Shown here: positions 1-7,698 of the stretch, piece after piece
How the letters are laid out: each line of letters begins with the position of its first letter
Numbering within the stretch: position 1 is the stretch's first letter
From: a virus
Strand: one strand, 5' to 3'
Virus record (IMG/VR): IMGVR_UViG_3300022752_000358
Location: 1 to 25,412 of that record
DNA: 25,412 nt
Translations under genes and position numbers: made by a program
The notes under the pieces: generated by a model
The model's input: the letters and a program-made list of their open reading frames with translations, nothing else
What the model was told of the DNA's origin: nothing
Databases searched by the model: none

Positions 1-1
1 A

Positions 2-856
2 TGTTCTTGCGAAGCATATCTAAAAACAGAATTTGTCGGTGGTATCAATCGTTTCAAAGTAATTGGAGCTTATTTAACAGGTCAATTGACTTCAAGCAAT
101 TGCACTTATGTAGAAGCTCCTTCATTGGCATCTGGTACTCTTAGTGTATCCTCTGGCGAAACAACGGATGCATCAAAATGTCTTGCATCCATACAGTTCA
201 ATCTTGCCCCGATATCTTCGGGTGGGTCATATCTAAAAATATATGATCTATTAAGAACTACACAAGTTTCAGTATCTGTTGAGTTTTCGGAGGCAGAAGT
301 AAATACTGTTTTCAATAATCCTGCAATTTATTCTTTTGAAACTGCTTTCTTAGTAACTGGTGTTAAAAATTCTAGCGGATATAGAATTCAATCTGATGGG
401 GCTAGAAGTTATACAAAAACGCCAATAAAGACCAGCGCATCTGCAATAATTACTTCAATTAATGGTGATATAGACGGCATTCAGCCAGGTGATTTTGTTG
501 CAGATTTCAGCGATCCAATCGATGCAAATTATCTAACAAATAAAACATCAACAACAAAAACTATAGGAAGTGGTTCACGAATCTATGTTCCAGGAAAACC
601 AACATCAAGCTTTAACTTGTCTTTTGGGGATTTTGCGACTGGAATATCCGGTTCTGTGGAAATATCATCATATGATGCATATTCTTTAGGTACAGGTGGT
701 TCATATACTGTTCAATATTCCGGTGGCGGTACTGCTAGCTTTACCATAACTGCTATTACTGGGCCAAGTATAAATATGAGTGATTGTACCGTATTGTTCA
801 CTACAGACACACTCATACAGGCAGAAAACACTTTTAACCTAATATTCAATATCTAA
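2..856 (+). CDS. Beta-rich virion structural protein, 5' partial
   Basis: The frame is open from the first complete codon of the window with no stop before 854-856, so this is the C-terminal 284 residues of a longer protein whose start lies upstream. A TTG at 86 is the first possible internal start, but the open frame before it reads naturally and I treat it as internal. The visible part is rich in Ser, Thr, Gly and Ile/Val in short alternating strands, with no catalytic motif, transmembrane segment or coiled coil. That composition is typical of baseplate-peripheral or fibre proteins. It lies just upstream of another structural gene and the neck genes, where T4 relatives keep their baseplate wedge and fibre genes (gp9-gp12 block). 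I do not recognise the family, and the role is inferred from composition and position. Confidence 0.6.
   Translation, partial: CSCEAYLKTEFVGGINRFKVIGAYLTGQLTSSNCTYVEAPSLASGTLSVSSGETTDASKCLASIQFNLAPISSGGSYLKIYDLLRTTQVSVSVEFSEAEVNTVFNNPAIYSFETAFLVTGVKNSSGYRIQSDGARSYTKTPIKTSASAIITSINGDIDGIQPGDFVADFSDPIDANYLTNKTSTTKTIGSGSRIYVPGKPTSSFNLSFGDFATGISGSVEISSYDAYSLGTGGSYTVQYSGGGTASFTITAITGPSINMSDCTVLFTTDTLIQAENTFNLIFNI
769..776 (+). promoter_or_regulatory. Possible T4-type late promoter box inside upstream gene
   Basis: A perfect TATAAATA octamer lies inside the end of the partial first gene, about 80 nt before the ATG of the next gene. It could drive that gene late in infection. In a window this AT-rich one or two perfect octamers are expected by chance, so this stays a weak call. 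Confidence 0.25.
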
Positions 857-857
857 C

Positions 858-1565
858 ATGGCTGCATACCCTTTTGACGATCAATTTCCATTAACAAATT
901 ACCCTTATTCAAGCAGAACATGGGGCGGAAGTGTTGATAGCACCACCAAAAAGAACCATTCTATGGTTGCGTTTAAGGCGGGTAGCAAACTACAAGCTTC
1001 TGAATTGAATGAAATACAGGAAATATTGTTCCTTCAAAATACTTTAAACATGAACATGATTCATGAGTGGACCAGTCATTTGGCAGGAACTACCGCAAAA
1101 GGCCCAGCATGGGACGGTTCTACTCCATTGTTTCCCAAAACAAGTCCGCAGGGCGGAACTGCTCTACCTTTGGTTGGGTACACTTTTAATAGCTCAAGCG
1201 GAATAACGATCTCTTTTAGAGAGGGTTGGTATTTAGCAACTCTACCTTCAGGAGTTAAAAATTGGGTATATAACAGTACCGATAAAACTGTAAGAGTTAG
1301 CCCAACATCAAGTACAGAATATTATGCTGGACTTTCTTTTGGAATAGATTATATTACATGCACTGATGATTCTTCGTTAAGTGATAATTCAAGCGGTGCT
1401 CCTAATACTAGCATTTGCGGCGCAGATAGATTCCAGATTGATTTTTTAAGCGGTCAAATAACAGGTTCATCAGGATTTAATGATAATAGTTTCAATAAAA
1501 TTTTGAAATTTACTGCGGTTGGTTCGACTTTAACTATTCAATACATTAATGGTACTACTATTTAA
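858..1565 (+). CDS. Probable baseplate or tail-fibre structural protein
   Basis: This encodes 235 residues and starts one base after the previous stop. No Shine-Dalgarno sequence precedes the ATG, so translation is probably coupled to the upstream gene. Residues about 36-55 carry the motif AGSKLQASELNEIQEI, a pattern I associate with the start of many T4-type baseplate or fibre proteins (a Lys/Pro region followed by LQASELNEIQ). The rest is beta-rich and Ser/Thr/Gly-rich with three Cys. The order structural gene, cysteine-rich gene, gp13 fits the end of the baseplate block. I cannot assign a T4 gene number. The structural role is likely from motif and position, but unproven. Confidence 0.6.
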   Translation: MAAYPFDDQFPLTNYPYSSRTWGGSVDSTTKKNHSMVAFKAGSKLQASELNEIQEILFLQNTLNMNMIHEWTSHLAGTTAKGPAWDGSTPLFPKTSPQGGTALPLVGYTFNSSSGITISFREGWYLATLPSGVKNWVYNSTDKTVRVSPTSSTEYYAGLSFGIDYITCTDDSSLSDNSSGAPNTSICGADRFQIDFLSGQITGSSGFNDNSFNKILKFTAVGSTLTIQYINGTTI

Positions 1566-1573
1566 GGATTAAT

Positions 1574-2134
1574 ATGAGTGAGAAAAAACCTTGTAATTGT
1601 GCAAATAAGAAAAAATTTTCAGACTCTCCGCTAGAACAATCAAAAATTAAAAAGTCCGTCAGTATGATTCAGGGGTATGCTATGGCTATGGCATCCCGAG
1701 GATTCAAGGACAAGAAGGTAGATAAAACCGTAAAGCAACTTAGAGTTTTGAGTTGCTTCGGTAACGAGGGGCAGGGCGGTGAATTGCCTCCTTGCAGCCA
1801 TCTAAAGACATCTGAGACTGATGGTAAGTTCTTCTGTGGGGCCTGTGGGTGTGGTGATAGAAAGGCCACTTGGCTCAATGGCAGCGATCAAGAATATAGC
1901 AAACTTGATTATCCAAAGGTAAATTGTCCCATTGGAATGCCTGGATTCTCAAATTATACTCCAAGCCAACCACACGAAGGAAATGAACCGCAAAGCAGAA
2001 AACATTATATTGAAAACATGAACTTTATGGAAGTTCAAAAGGTAGAAGTAACTTCTCCAGAAACACCAAAAGAAGTTGCAGATGTGATTGATGCTCTTCA
2101 GACCGTAGAGAAGAATAAGGAGACTCCGAAGTAA
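1574..2134 (+). CDS. Cysteine-rich putative metal-binding protein, unknown role
   Basis: This encodes 186 residues. Eight cysteines are concentrated in the first two thirds: C7 and C9 (CNC), C61, C74, C88, C91 and C93 (CGACGCG), and C118. The core C74-x13-C88-x2-C91-x1-C93, with C118 in a Cys-Pro context, looks like a zinc or iron-sulfur site. Residues about 20-57 are Lys-rich and probably helical, and the last 35 residues are charged and low in complexity. ATTAATATG at the start gives only a weak ribosome site. The stop TAA overlaps an ATG at 2134. Similar Cys-rich proteins sit near the neck genes in other marine T4-type phages, as I recall, without known function. A structural or assembly role is suggested only by the neighbours. 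Confidence 0.6.
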   Translation: MSEKKPCNCANKKKFSDSPLEQSKIKKSVSMIQGYAMAMASRGFKDKKVDKTVKQLRVLSCFGNEGQGGELPPCSHLKTSETDGKFFCGACGCGDRKATWLNGSDQEYSKLDYPKVNCPIGMPGFSNYTPSQPHEGNEPQSRKHYIENMNFMEVQKVEVTSPETPKEVADVIDALQTVEKNKETPK

Positions 2135-2187
2135 TGGCTGTGCATAAATACTCTAAATGGCACAACCAAACTCCAGAGAATCGATAA
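2134..2187 (+). CDS. Candidate 17-codon leader ORF overlapping gp13 start
   Basis: An ATG shares a base with the preceding stop (TAATG) and lies 11 nt after an AAGGAG ribosome site at about 2117-2122. It reads 17 codons (MAVHKYSKWHNQTPENR) to TAA at 2185-2187, in a different frame from gp13 and running across the gp13 ATG. It has the better ribosome site of the two starts. It could be a translated leader that controls gp13, or chance. Nothing else supports a functional peptide. Confidence 0.2.
   Translation: MAVHKYSKWHNQTPENR
2143..2150 (+). promoter_or_regulatory. Putative late promoter box upstream of gp13
   Basis: CATAAATA matches the T4 late consensus TATAAATA at seven of eight positions. 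It ends six bases before the gp13 ATG. With T4 spacing the transcript would begin at or next to the ATG. Confidence 0.4.
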
Positions 2188-2960
2188 TTCAATACGCTTT
2201 CCGGCAGCTAGGTGCTCCGGTTGTAGAAATAAATGTAGATTATCAACAAGCCCAGGATAGGCTTGATGATGCTCTACAATTCTTCTCAGAACGCCATTTT
2301 GATGGAGTTGAGAGGGCATTTTTTACTTACGAAATAACCGAACAAGATATTACAAATAAGTATATCAACACCAATAATCTAGGTCCTATTGTTGGTTCTA
2401 GTTCAGGTAGCCCTACTGGATATGATATCTTATCAGTGATAAAAATTCTTCCTTTTGGGACATTAACAAGCAATTATTTGTTTGATGTTCGCTATCAACT
2501 TGCTCTAAATGATGTTTATGGTATCAATACCAATTTGGGGTTTGTTAATTCTTCCCCAATAGCGAATTATGATATAACAAAAAGATACATTCGTTTGATT
2601 GAAATGATGTTTGACCCAGAAAGAACTGTTCGTTTTAATAAAGTTACGAATAAACTTTATATTGAAATGGATTGGACAGCAATTTCAGCAGGAACATATA
2701 TTACCATTGAAGCTTATGTTAATCTAAACCCTGAAGTTTATACAGAAATTTTTAACGATAGAATGTTAAAGAAATATTTTACTGCTCTTGTAAAGAAGCA
2801 ATGGGGACAAAATTTATCAAAATTTGATGGTATTGCTTTACCGGGTGGTGTTGCTCTAAGAGGAGGTACTATTTTAGCAGAAGCTGAAAGAGAAGTAGCC
2901 ATCCTTGAAGATCAAATTATCTCTGCTTATGAACTTCCTCCAGATATGATGACGGGATAA
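2157..2960 (+). CDS. 13: Neck protein gp13
   Basis: This is the head-completion or neck protein that, with gp14, closes the packaged head below the portal and receives the tail. The N-terminus MAQPNSRESIIQYAFRQLGA, followed by VVEINVDYQQAQDRLDDALQ and FFSERHFDGVE, is the hallmark of the gp13 family in T4-type phages. Length is 267 residues against about 309 in T4. The start is firm, because the codon just before it is an in-frame TAA and the family usually begins MA-PNSR. There is no Shine-Dalgarno sequence in the 20 bases before the ATG, only a late-box-like element. The gene is followed after one base by gp14, the usual partner. Confidence is high from family sequence and order. Confidence 0.93.
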   Translation: MAQPNSRESIIQYAFRQLGAPVVEINVDYQQAQDRLDDALQFFSERHFDGVERAFFTYEITEQDITNKYINTNNLGPIVGSSSGSPTGYDILSVIKILPFGTLTSNYLFDVRYQLALNDVYGINTNLGFVNSSPIANYDITKRYIRLIEMMFDPERTVRFNKVTNKLYIEMDWTAISAGTYITIEAYVNLNPEVYTEIFNDRMLKKYFTALVKKQWGQNLSKFDGIALPGGVALRGGTILAEAEREVAILEDQIISAYELPPDMMTG

Positions 2961-2961
2961 A

Positions 2962-3900
2962 ATGGCTCGTAATCCTTATTTTAAATTTCAATCAAGCGAA
3001 CAGAATGTTTCTGAAGATATCATTATTGAAATTATCAAAATGATGGGCCAGAATGTTTGGTACATTCCAAGAGAATTTGTAAATCTTGATAGACTTTTTG
3101 GGGAAGATCAGCTCAATAAATTTACAAAGGCATATCCAATTGAAATGTACCTTGCTTCTGTTACAGGTTATGATGGTACAGATGTAATTACAAAATTTGG
3201 TCTTGAAGTAAAAGATAGAGTCAATTTGGTAGTAAGTAAAAAAAGATTTACGAACGAAGTAACAACGCATAATTCCACTATCGTTCGTCCAAGAGAGGGT
3301 GATATAATTTATTTTCCCCTCTCAAAAACCATGTTTGAAGTTAACTTTGTAGAACATGAAACACCTTTTTATCAATTGGACAAACTATATGTTTATAGTT
3401 TGTTCTGCGAAACTTTCAACTATTCTGCCGAGGAATTCAATACTGGCAACAGCGAAATGGATACCGTGGAAGATGTCAAACAAAGTACATATGTGTTCTT
3501 GGCAAATCTTAATGCAGCCGGATTCCAAAATGCATATAAGAGTCTTACTTTGGGAGAAAAACTATATGTTACTGGCAGCGTAGCTGGAACAACGGCATAT
3601 TTCAGATTGCTAGATTCTACGCTCAATCAAGATAATCTTGAATTGGAGATAATGGCATTAGACGGAGTGACATTCGGCTATCCGACTGTAATAACTAGAG
3701 TAAATACTGGAGCAACATTCGGACTACTATCTACAGACAACACAGGAAATTATGGATTAATAAATCCGATTTTGGGAGATGCAGACGGAGAAAATCCTCC
3801 TCTTGATTATCAAAGAGGATTTACTGGTTCTGGAAGTAAATATGATATTCCCATAATTAATTTTAATGAAACTGATCCATTCTCAGAGGGTAATTACTGA
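2962..3900 (+). CDS. 14: Neck protein gp14
   Basis: This is the partner of gp13 in the neck that seals the DNA-filled head and joins it to the tail. The N-terminal half (residues 1-150) carries family features: MARNPYF, then NVWYIPREFVNLDRLFGED and the later FEVNFVEHETPFYQLDKLYVYSL. Length is 312 residues, about 55 longer than T4 gp14. The surplus is a beta-rich segment at about residues 175-265 containing TLGEKLYVTG, placed before a conserved-looking acidic end (NFNETDPFSEGNY). Cyanophage gp14 proteins carry a similar middle domain, as I recall. The start follows the gp13 stop by one base, and the TGA overlaps the gp15 ATG (TGATG), so translation of 13, 14 and 15 is likely coupled. Confidence 0.9.
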   Translation: MARNPYFKFQSSEQNVSEDIIIEIIKMMGQNVWYIPREFVNLDRLFGEDQLNKFTKAYPIEMYLASVTGYDGTDVITKFGLEVKDRVNLVVSKKRFTNEVTTHNSTIVRPREGDIIYFPLSKTMFEVNFVEHETPFYQLDKLYVYSLFCETFNYSAEEFNTGNSEMDTVEDVKQSTYVFLANLNAAGFQNAYKSLTLGEKLYVTGSVAGTTAYFRLLDSTLNQDNLELEIMALDGVTFGYPTVITRVNTGATFGLLSTDNTGNYGLINPILGDADGENPPLDYQRGFTGSGSKYDIPIINFNETDPFSEGNY

Positions 3901-5648
3901 TGTTTAATACATTCAACAACCAATCGATCAGAAAACTGGTAGTTGCCTTTGGTTCTTTATTTGATCAAATTTATGTAACAAGAAAAAATGATACTACTGG
4001 TGTTGAAGAAAATATAAAAGTACCAATTACTTTTGCATCAAAAGAAAAATTTCTAAGAAGATTAGAATCAAATTCTTCGATTACAGATAAAGTAAAAACT
4101 CAAATCAATTTACCTTATTTAAGTTTTGAAATGAACACGGTCGCATATGATCGTAATAGAAAAAGAAATAAATTAAGAGTAGCTACTGGAATTGATGAAT
4201 CTGGGCTTTCTTATAAATCATTTGCCGAAACACCAGTAGATATTGAATTTCGTGTTTACTTTTATTCAAGAAGTATGGAAGAAATTCTTCAAATGGCAGA
4301 ACAAATTTTGCCATATTTTAATCCAGAATTTAATATAAGAATTAATTTCAACGAATTATATAAAGATATAAATGTTCCGATTAATTATAGAGATTTTAGA
4401 ATTCTTGATGATTATGAAGGAGCTTTAACTAACAATAGAAGAATATTGATTGGTACTATGGTTTTTATTGCCAATAGTTATATCTTTGGAGAAATAAAAT
4501 CTGGAAATCCTCCAACATCAACTACTCTAAGAATTGCAGATCTTTTAACAGAAGATTATATTCCTCCGGTAACTTCATTGACCATAAGCTCAAGTCTGCC
4601 AGCTATGCAATATGATCATCCGTCTGATATAGTATTTTTGTTTCAAAATTTATCATGGACAGAAGAAAATGTACCAAATCAAACAACATCAATATTGGTA
4701 TTAAATCCAGATAAAGAAGTTATATATTCCGATTTCACAGAAGCTGGAAGACAGTCCCTAACAACATCTATGTACGATTTGCTATTAGAAGCAATCGCAG
4801 ATGATTTGAATGCTTGTGGCACAACTGTTAATGGTTCCTTTACCTATACTTTTTTGGTGCAAAATGGCCAATTGAGTGATTCAAAAACATTTACTTTCAG
4901 TAGTTTTGATGGTAGTGGTATTTGTGATCCTGTGAGAAGTATTTACATAAGTGAAGGATTACCTTTATTGAATTATGCATTACCAACCAATAATGCTCCT
5001 CTTAGAAATAATTTAACATGGATGGAAACAAATGTTCTTGGGGCAACAACTGCTGCTAAAATATTTGATTCAGATGATAATTTAATTTATTCTAAAGTCG
5101 TAAATGCTGGTATTAATGGATTGCTTATAAGTGATATAGAAGATATTGGTTCAGCAATAGCAAATGATCTAAGTACATGTGGTGCAGTTTATAACGATTT
5201 AAGTGCTTGGACATTCAAGGTCGAAAATGGAGCATTGACTGATAGTGTTTCTTTTATTGTAACTTATGTCGATGGCGTTGCAATTTGTCCAATAACATTA
5301 ACAGTCAATCCTGCATTGACTGGTAGTTACAAAATACCTGGATCTAATGCCTTGCTTCAATCCAGAATGACATGGAGCGCACCATCATACGCAAATCCAA
5401 ATACAACTATAGAAGTTTTGGATTCTGATTCAAATGTAATATACACAACAACGGTTGCAAACAGCGTAACTTCAGTTTCTAGTGGCCAATATATCGCAAT
5501 AGTCAGTGCAATTGTAACAGATTTAAATGCCTGCGGTATTACTGTTTCTGGAACATTCGTTTATACTTTAAGAATTACAAATGGTGCAAGTATCGGATCT
5601 AGAACATTTACAATAACACAAGTAGCAAATCAATTGTGTTTAGGTTAA
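3900..5648 (+). CDS. 15: Tail sheath stabiliser gp15 with three added repeat domains
   Basis: gp15 caps the head-proximal end of the contractile tail and joins it to the neck. Residues 1-215 match the family: MFNTFNNQSIRKLVVAFGSL, then VPITFASKEKFLRRLES and YLSFEMNTVAYDRNRKRN. T4 gp15 is about 272 residues; this protein has 582. The excess is three tandem repeats, at about 225-343, 345-463 and 465-580. Each has a W-containing strand (LSWTEEN, LTWMETN, MTWSAPS), a VIYS/LIYS/VIYT strand, a DLxxCG motif (C306, C427, C545), a T-x-x-V/I-x-NG strand and a closing Cys (C342, C463, C580) 35-36 residues later. They look like Ig-like or fibronectin-like beta domains with one possible disulfide each. 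The fusion is in frame with no stop, and the ATG overlaps the gp14 stop. Confidence 0.9.
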   Translation: MFNTFNNQSIRKLVVAFGSLFDQIYVTRKNDTTGVEENIKVPITFASKEKFLRRLESNSSITDKVKTQINLPYLSFEMNTVAYDRNRKRNKLRVATGIDESGLSYKSFAETPVDIEFRVYFYSRSMEEILQMAEQILPYFNPEFNIRINFNELYKDINVPINYRDFRILDDYEGALTNNRRILIGTMVFIANSYIFGEIKSGNPPTSTTLRIADLLTEDYIPPVTSLTISSSLPAMQYDHPSDIVFLFQNLSWTEENVPNQTTSILVLNPDKEVIYSDFTEAGRQSLTTSMYDLLLEAIADDLNACGTTVNGSFTYTFLVQNGQLSDSKTFTFSSFDGSGICDPVRSIYISEGLPLLNYALPTNNAPLRNNLTWMETNVLGATTAAKIFDSDDNLIYSKVVNAGINGLLISDIEDIGSAIANDLSTCGAVYNDLSAWTFKVENGALTDSVSFIVTYVDGVAICPITLTVNPALTGSYKIPGSNALLQSRMTWSAPSYANPNTTIEVLDSDSNVIYTTTVANSVTSVSSGQYIAIVSAIVTDLNACGITVSGTFVYTLRITNGASIGSRTFTITQVANQLCLG

Positions 5649-5651
5649 TTT

Positions 5652-6071
5652 ATGGAAAATCTTGATAAATTTTTTGATATTGAAGAAACAAAAAAATCTA
5701 AAGAAATTGTACTTGAGCAAACTCCAGACAAGGACTTTGAATTTGCCAAGCGCAATATGTACGATATTATTGAGAAATCAAAAATTGCTCTTGAGGGAAT
5801 CATGAAAGTTGCGACTGAAGGTGATTCACCAAGAGCATACGAAGTGGTAACTCAAATGCTGAAAACAATGTCTGAGATTAATAAAGATCTAATAGATCTT
5901 GAAAAGATAAAGAACGAAGCAAATAAGACCACTATAAAAACAACAAACAATAATTCATTCTTCATAGGCTCTACTAGTGATTTACAGGATCTAATCAACC
6001 CTGAAAGAAGCAAGAATAAAGCTATAGAAATGATTGATGCGAAGGTGGTAGAGGATGTCAAGGAAGTTTAA
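5652..6071 (+). CDS. 16: Terminase small subunit gp16
   Basis: gp16 forms the ring that recognises concatemeric phage DNA and regulates gp17 during headful packaging. The 139 residues (T4 has 164) follow the family plan: a short acidic N-terminus, a central helical pair with FAKRNMYDIIEKSKIALEGI and DSPRAYEVVTQMLKTMSEIN (T4 has a comparable DSPRHMEVFATLM stretch), and a C-terminal part with FFIGSTSDLQDLI that parallels T4 VFMGSPTELMDEI. The gene starts three bases after gp15 and overlaps gp17 by 17 bases, the usual tight pairing of terminase genes. A good ribosome site for gp17 (AAGGTGG, 6042-6048) lies inside its 3' end. Confidence 0.92.
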   Translation: MENLDKFFDIEETKKSKEIVLEQTPDKDFEFAKRNMYDIIEKSKIALEGIMKVATEGDSPRAYEVVTQMLKTMSEINKDLIDLEKIKNEANKTTIKTTNNNSFFIGSTSDLQDLINPERSKNKAIEMIDAKVVEDVKEV

Positions 6072-7695
6072 AGGTTACTTAGGTAATCCAAATCTAAAAG
6101 AAGCTGGAGTAAAGATTGACTTCACCGAAGAACAAATTCGGGAATATGTTCGTTGCTCCCAAGATCCCATTTATTTTATTAAGAAATATGTCAAGGTAGT
6201 CTCTCTTGATAAGGGCCTTGTTCCTTTTGATTTATACGATTATCAAGAGGATATGATCAAAAAGATGCATGACAATCGTTACATCATTGCCAAACTGCCT
6301 CGTCAGTCTGGTAAGAGCACAACGATTGTTGCATTCATTCTTCACTACATTCTTTTCAATCAGAGCATGAGCGTTGGTATTCTGGCCAACAAGATGAATA
6401 CGGCTAGAGAAATTCTTGGCCGTCTTCGTCTGGCCTATGAGTATCTTCCCAAGTGGCTTCAGCAAGGTATCATTGAATGGAACAAGACATCCATTCAGCT
6501 AGAGAATGGCTCAAAGGTCATGGCATCGGCCACATCCTCATCGGCAGTTCGTGGTGGATCATTCAACCTTATCTTCTTGGACGAATTTGCCCATGTCTCT
6601 CAAAACATAGCAGAAGAGTTCTTCAGTTCAGTTTACCCTACAATTACCTCCGGTCAAACCACGAAGGTATTCATGGTATCAACCCCAAACGGACTGAATA
6701 TGTTCTATTCCTTCTGGAAGGGGGCTACAAGGAAGCAGGGAGAGGAGGGCAAGAACGAGTACATACCCATAGAGGTGTCTTGGAGACAGGTTCCTAAGTA
6801 CGCTGGTGGGCCTCTGCGCGACGAGCAATGGAAGCAGCAGATGATTGCCCAGACCAGCGAACAGCAGTTTGAGCAGGAGTTTGAATGTTCATTCCTTGGT
6901 TCTTCAAATACCCTCATCAGTGCTAGCAAGCTAAATTTGCTTCAGTTCGATAAACCAATAGCAAAGGAGCCAGGAGGTCTTTACATCTACGACGAACCAG
7001 TTGAAGGCCATGCCTACTTCATCATGGTCGATGTCGCCAGAGGTCAGGGAAGAGACTATACGGCTATGGTTGTGGTTGATTCTACTGAAAAGCCTCATAA
7101 GGTCGTGGCAAGATATAGAAATAATCTTATATCTCCCTTTGATGTTCCGCCGGAACTTTACAATCTGGCAATAAAATATAATAATGCACACTTACTGATT
7201 GAAGTCAACGACATCGGCGGTCAGATTGCCGATGCCATGCATGAAGATTATGAGTATGAAAATATTATTCAGACTCAGATGATGGGTCGTGCAGGACAAA
7301 AAGTAACCTTGGGTTTCGGTCGCGGAACAAAACAAAGAGGCGTAAGAACCAGCTCTGCGGTCAAAAAACTGGGTTGTGCAGTTCTAAAAAATTTAATTGA
7401 GCAAGATAGGCTCTTGGTCAGAGATTTTGATATTATTCAAGAATTGATGACTTTTGTTTCAAAACATCAGACACATTGTGCAGATGATGGTTATACAGAC
7501 GATTTGGTTATGTGTCTTGTTCTTTTTGGATGGCTAACCCGCCAAGGCTACTTTGAGGAGATCATTGACCTACAACGGAAAAAAATCATACATAAAGCTG
7601 AAGAAGACGAGGAGAATACGACATTTTTTATGGGTCCAGAAATGCCAGAAAATGCCATTCGTGAGGATAATGCGCTTTGGTTCACCGAGGAATAA
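6055..7695 (+). CDS. 17: Terminase large subunit gp17 (ATPase and nuclease)
   Basis: This is the packaging motor and headful nuclease that docks on the portal and pumps DNA into the prohead. ATPase domain: Walker A LPRQSGKST at 81-89 with K87, Walker B LIFLDEFAHV at 172-181 with D176 and E177, and coupling motif VSTPNG at 208-213. Nuclease domain: the RNase H-like acidic triad fits D326 (MVDVARGQGRDY), E383 (LLIEVND) and D482 or D483 (DDGYTDDLVM), matching T4 D401, E458 and D542. Length is 546 against 610 in T4, with a shorter N-terminus. All key residues are present. It overlaps gp16 and is followed after three bases by the sheath gene. Confidence 0.97.
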   Translation: MSRKFKGYLGNPNLKEAGVKIDFTEEQIREYVRCSQDPIYFIKKYVKVVSLDKGLVPFDLYDYQEDMIKKMHDNRYIIAKLPRQSGKSTTIVAFILHYILFNQSMSVGILANKMNTAREILGRLRLAYEYLPKWLQQGIIEWNKTSIQLENGSKVMASATSSSAVRGGSFNLIFLDEFAHVSQNIAEEFFSSVYPTITSGQTTKVFMVSTPNGLNMFYSFWKGATRKQGEEGKNEYIPIEVSWRQVPKYAGGPLRDEQWKQQMIAQTSEQQFEQEFECSFLGSSNTLISASKLNLLQFDKPIAKEPGGLYIYDEPVEGHAYFIMVDVARGQGRDYTAMVVVDSTEKPHKVVARYRNNLISPFDVPPELYNLAIKYNNAHLLIEVNDIGGQIADAMHEDYEYENIIQTQMMGRAGQKVTLGFGRGTKQRGVRTSSAVKKLGCAVLKNLIEQDRLLVRDFDIIQELMTFVSKHQTHCADDGYTDDLVMCLVLFGWLTRQGYFEEIIDLQRKKIIHKAEEDEENTTFFMGPEMPENAIREDNALWFTEE

Positions 7696-7698
7696 TAC

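Noticed and set aside
6477-6797. Plus-strand 106-codon open frame in another frame within gp17
   Set aside because: It overlaps the Walker B region of an intact terminase gene and has no recognisable protein features.
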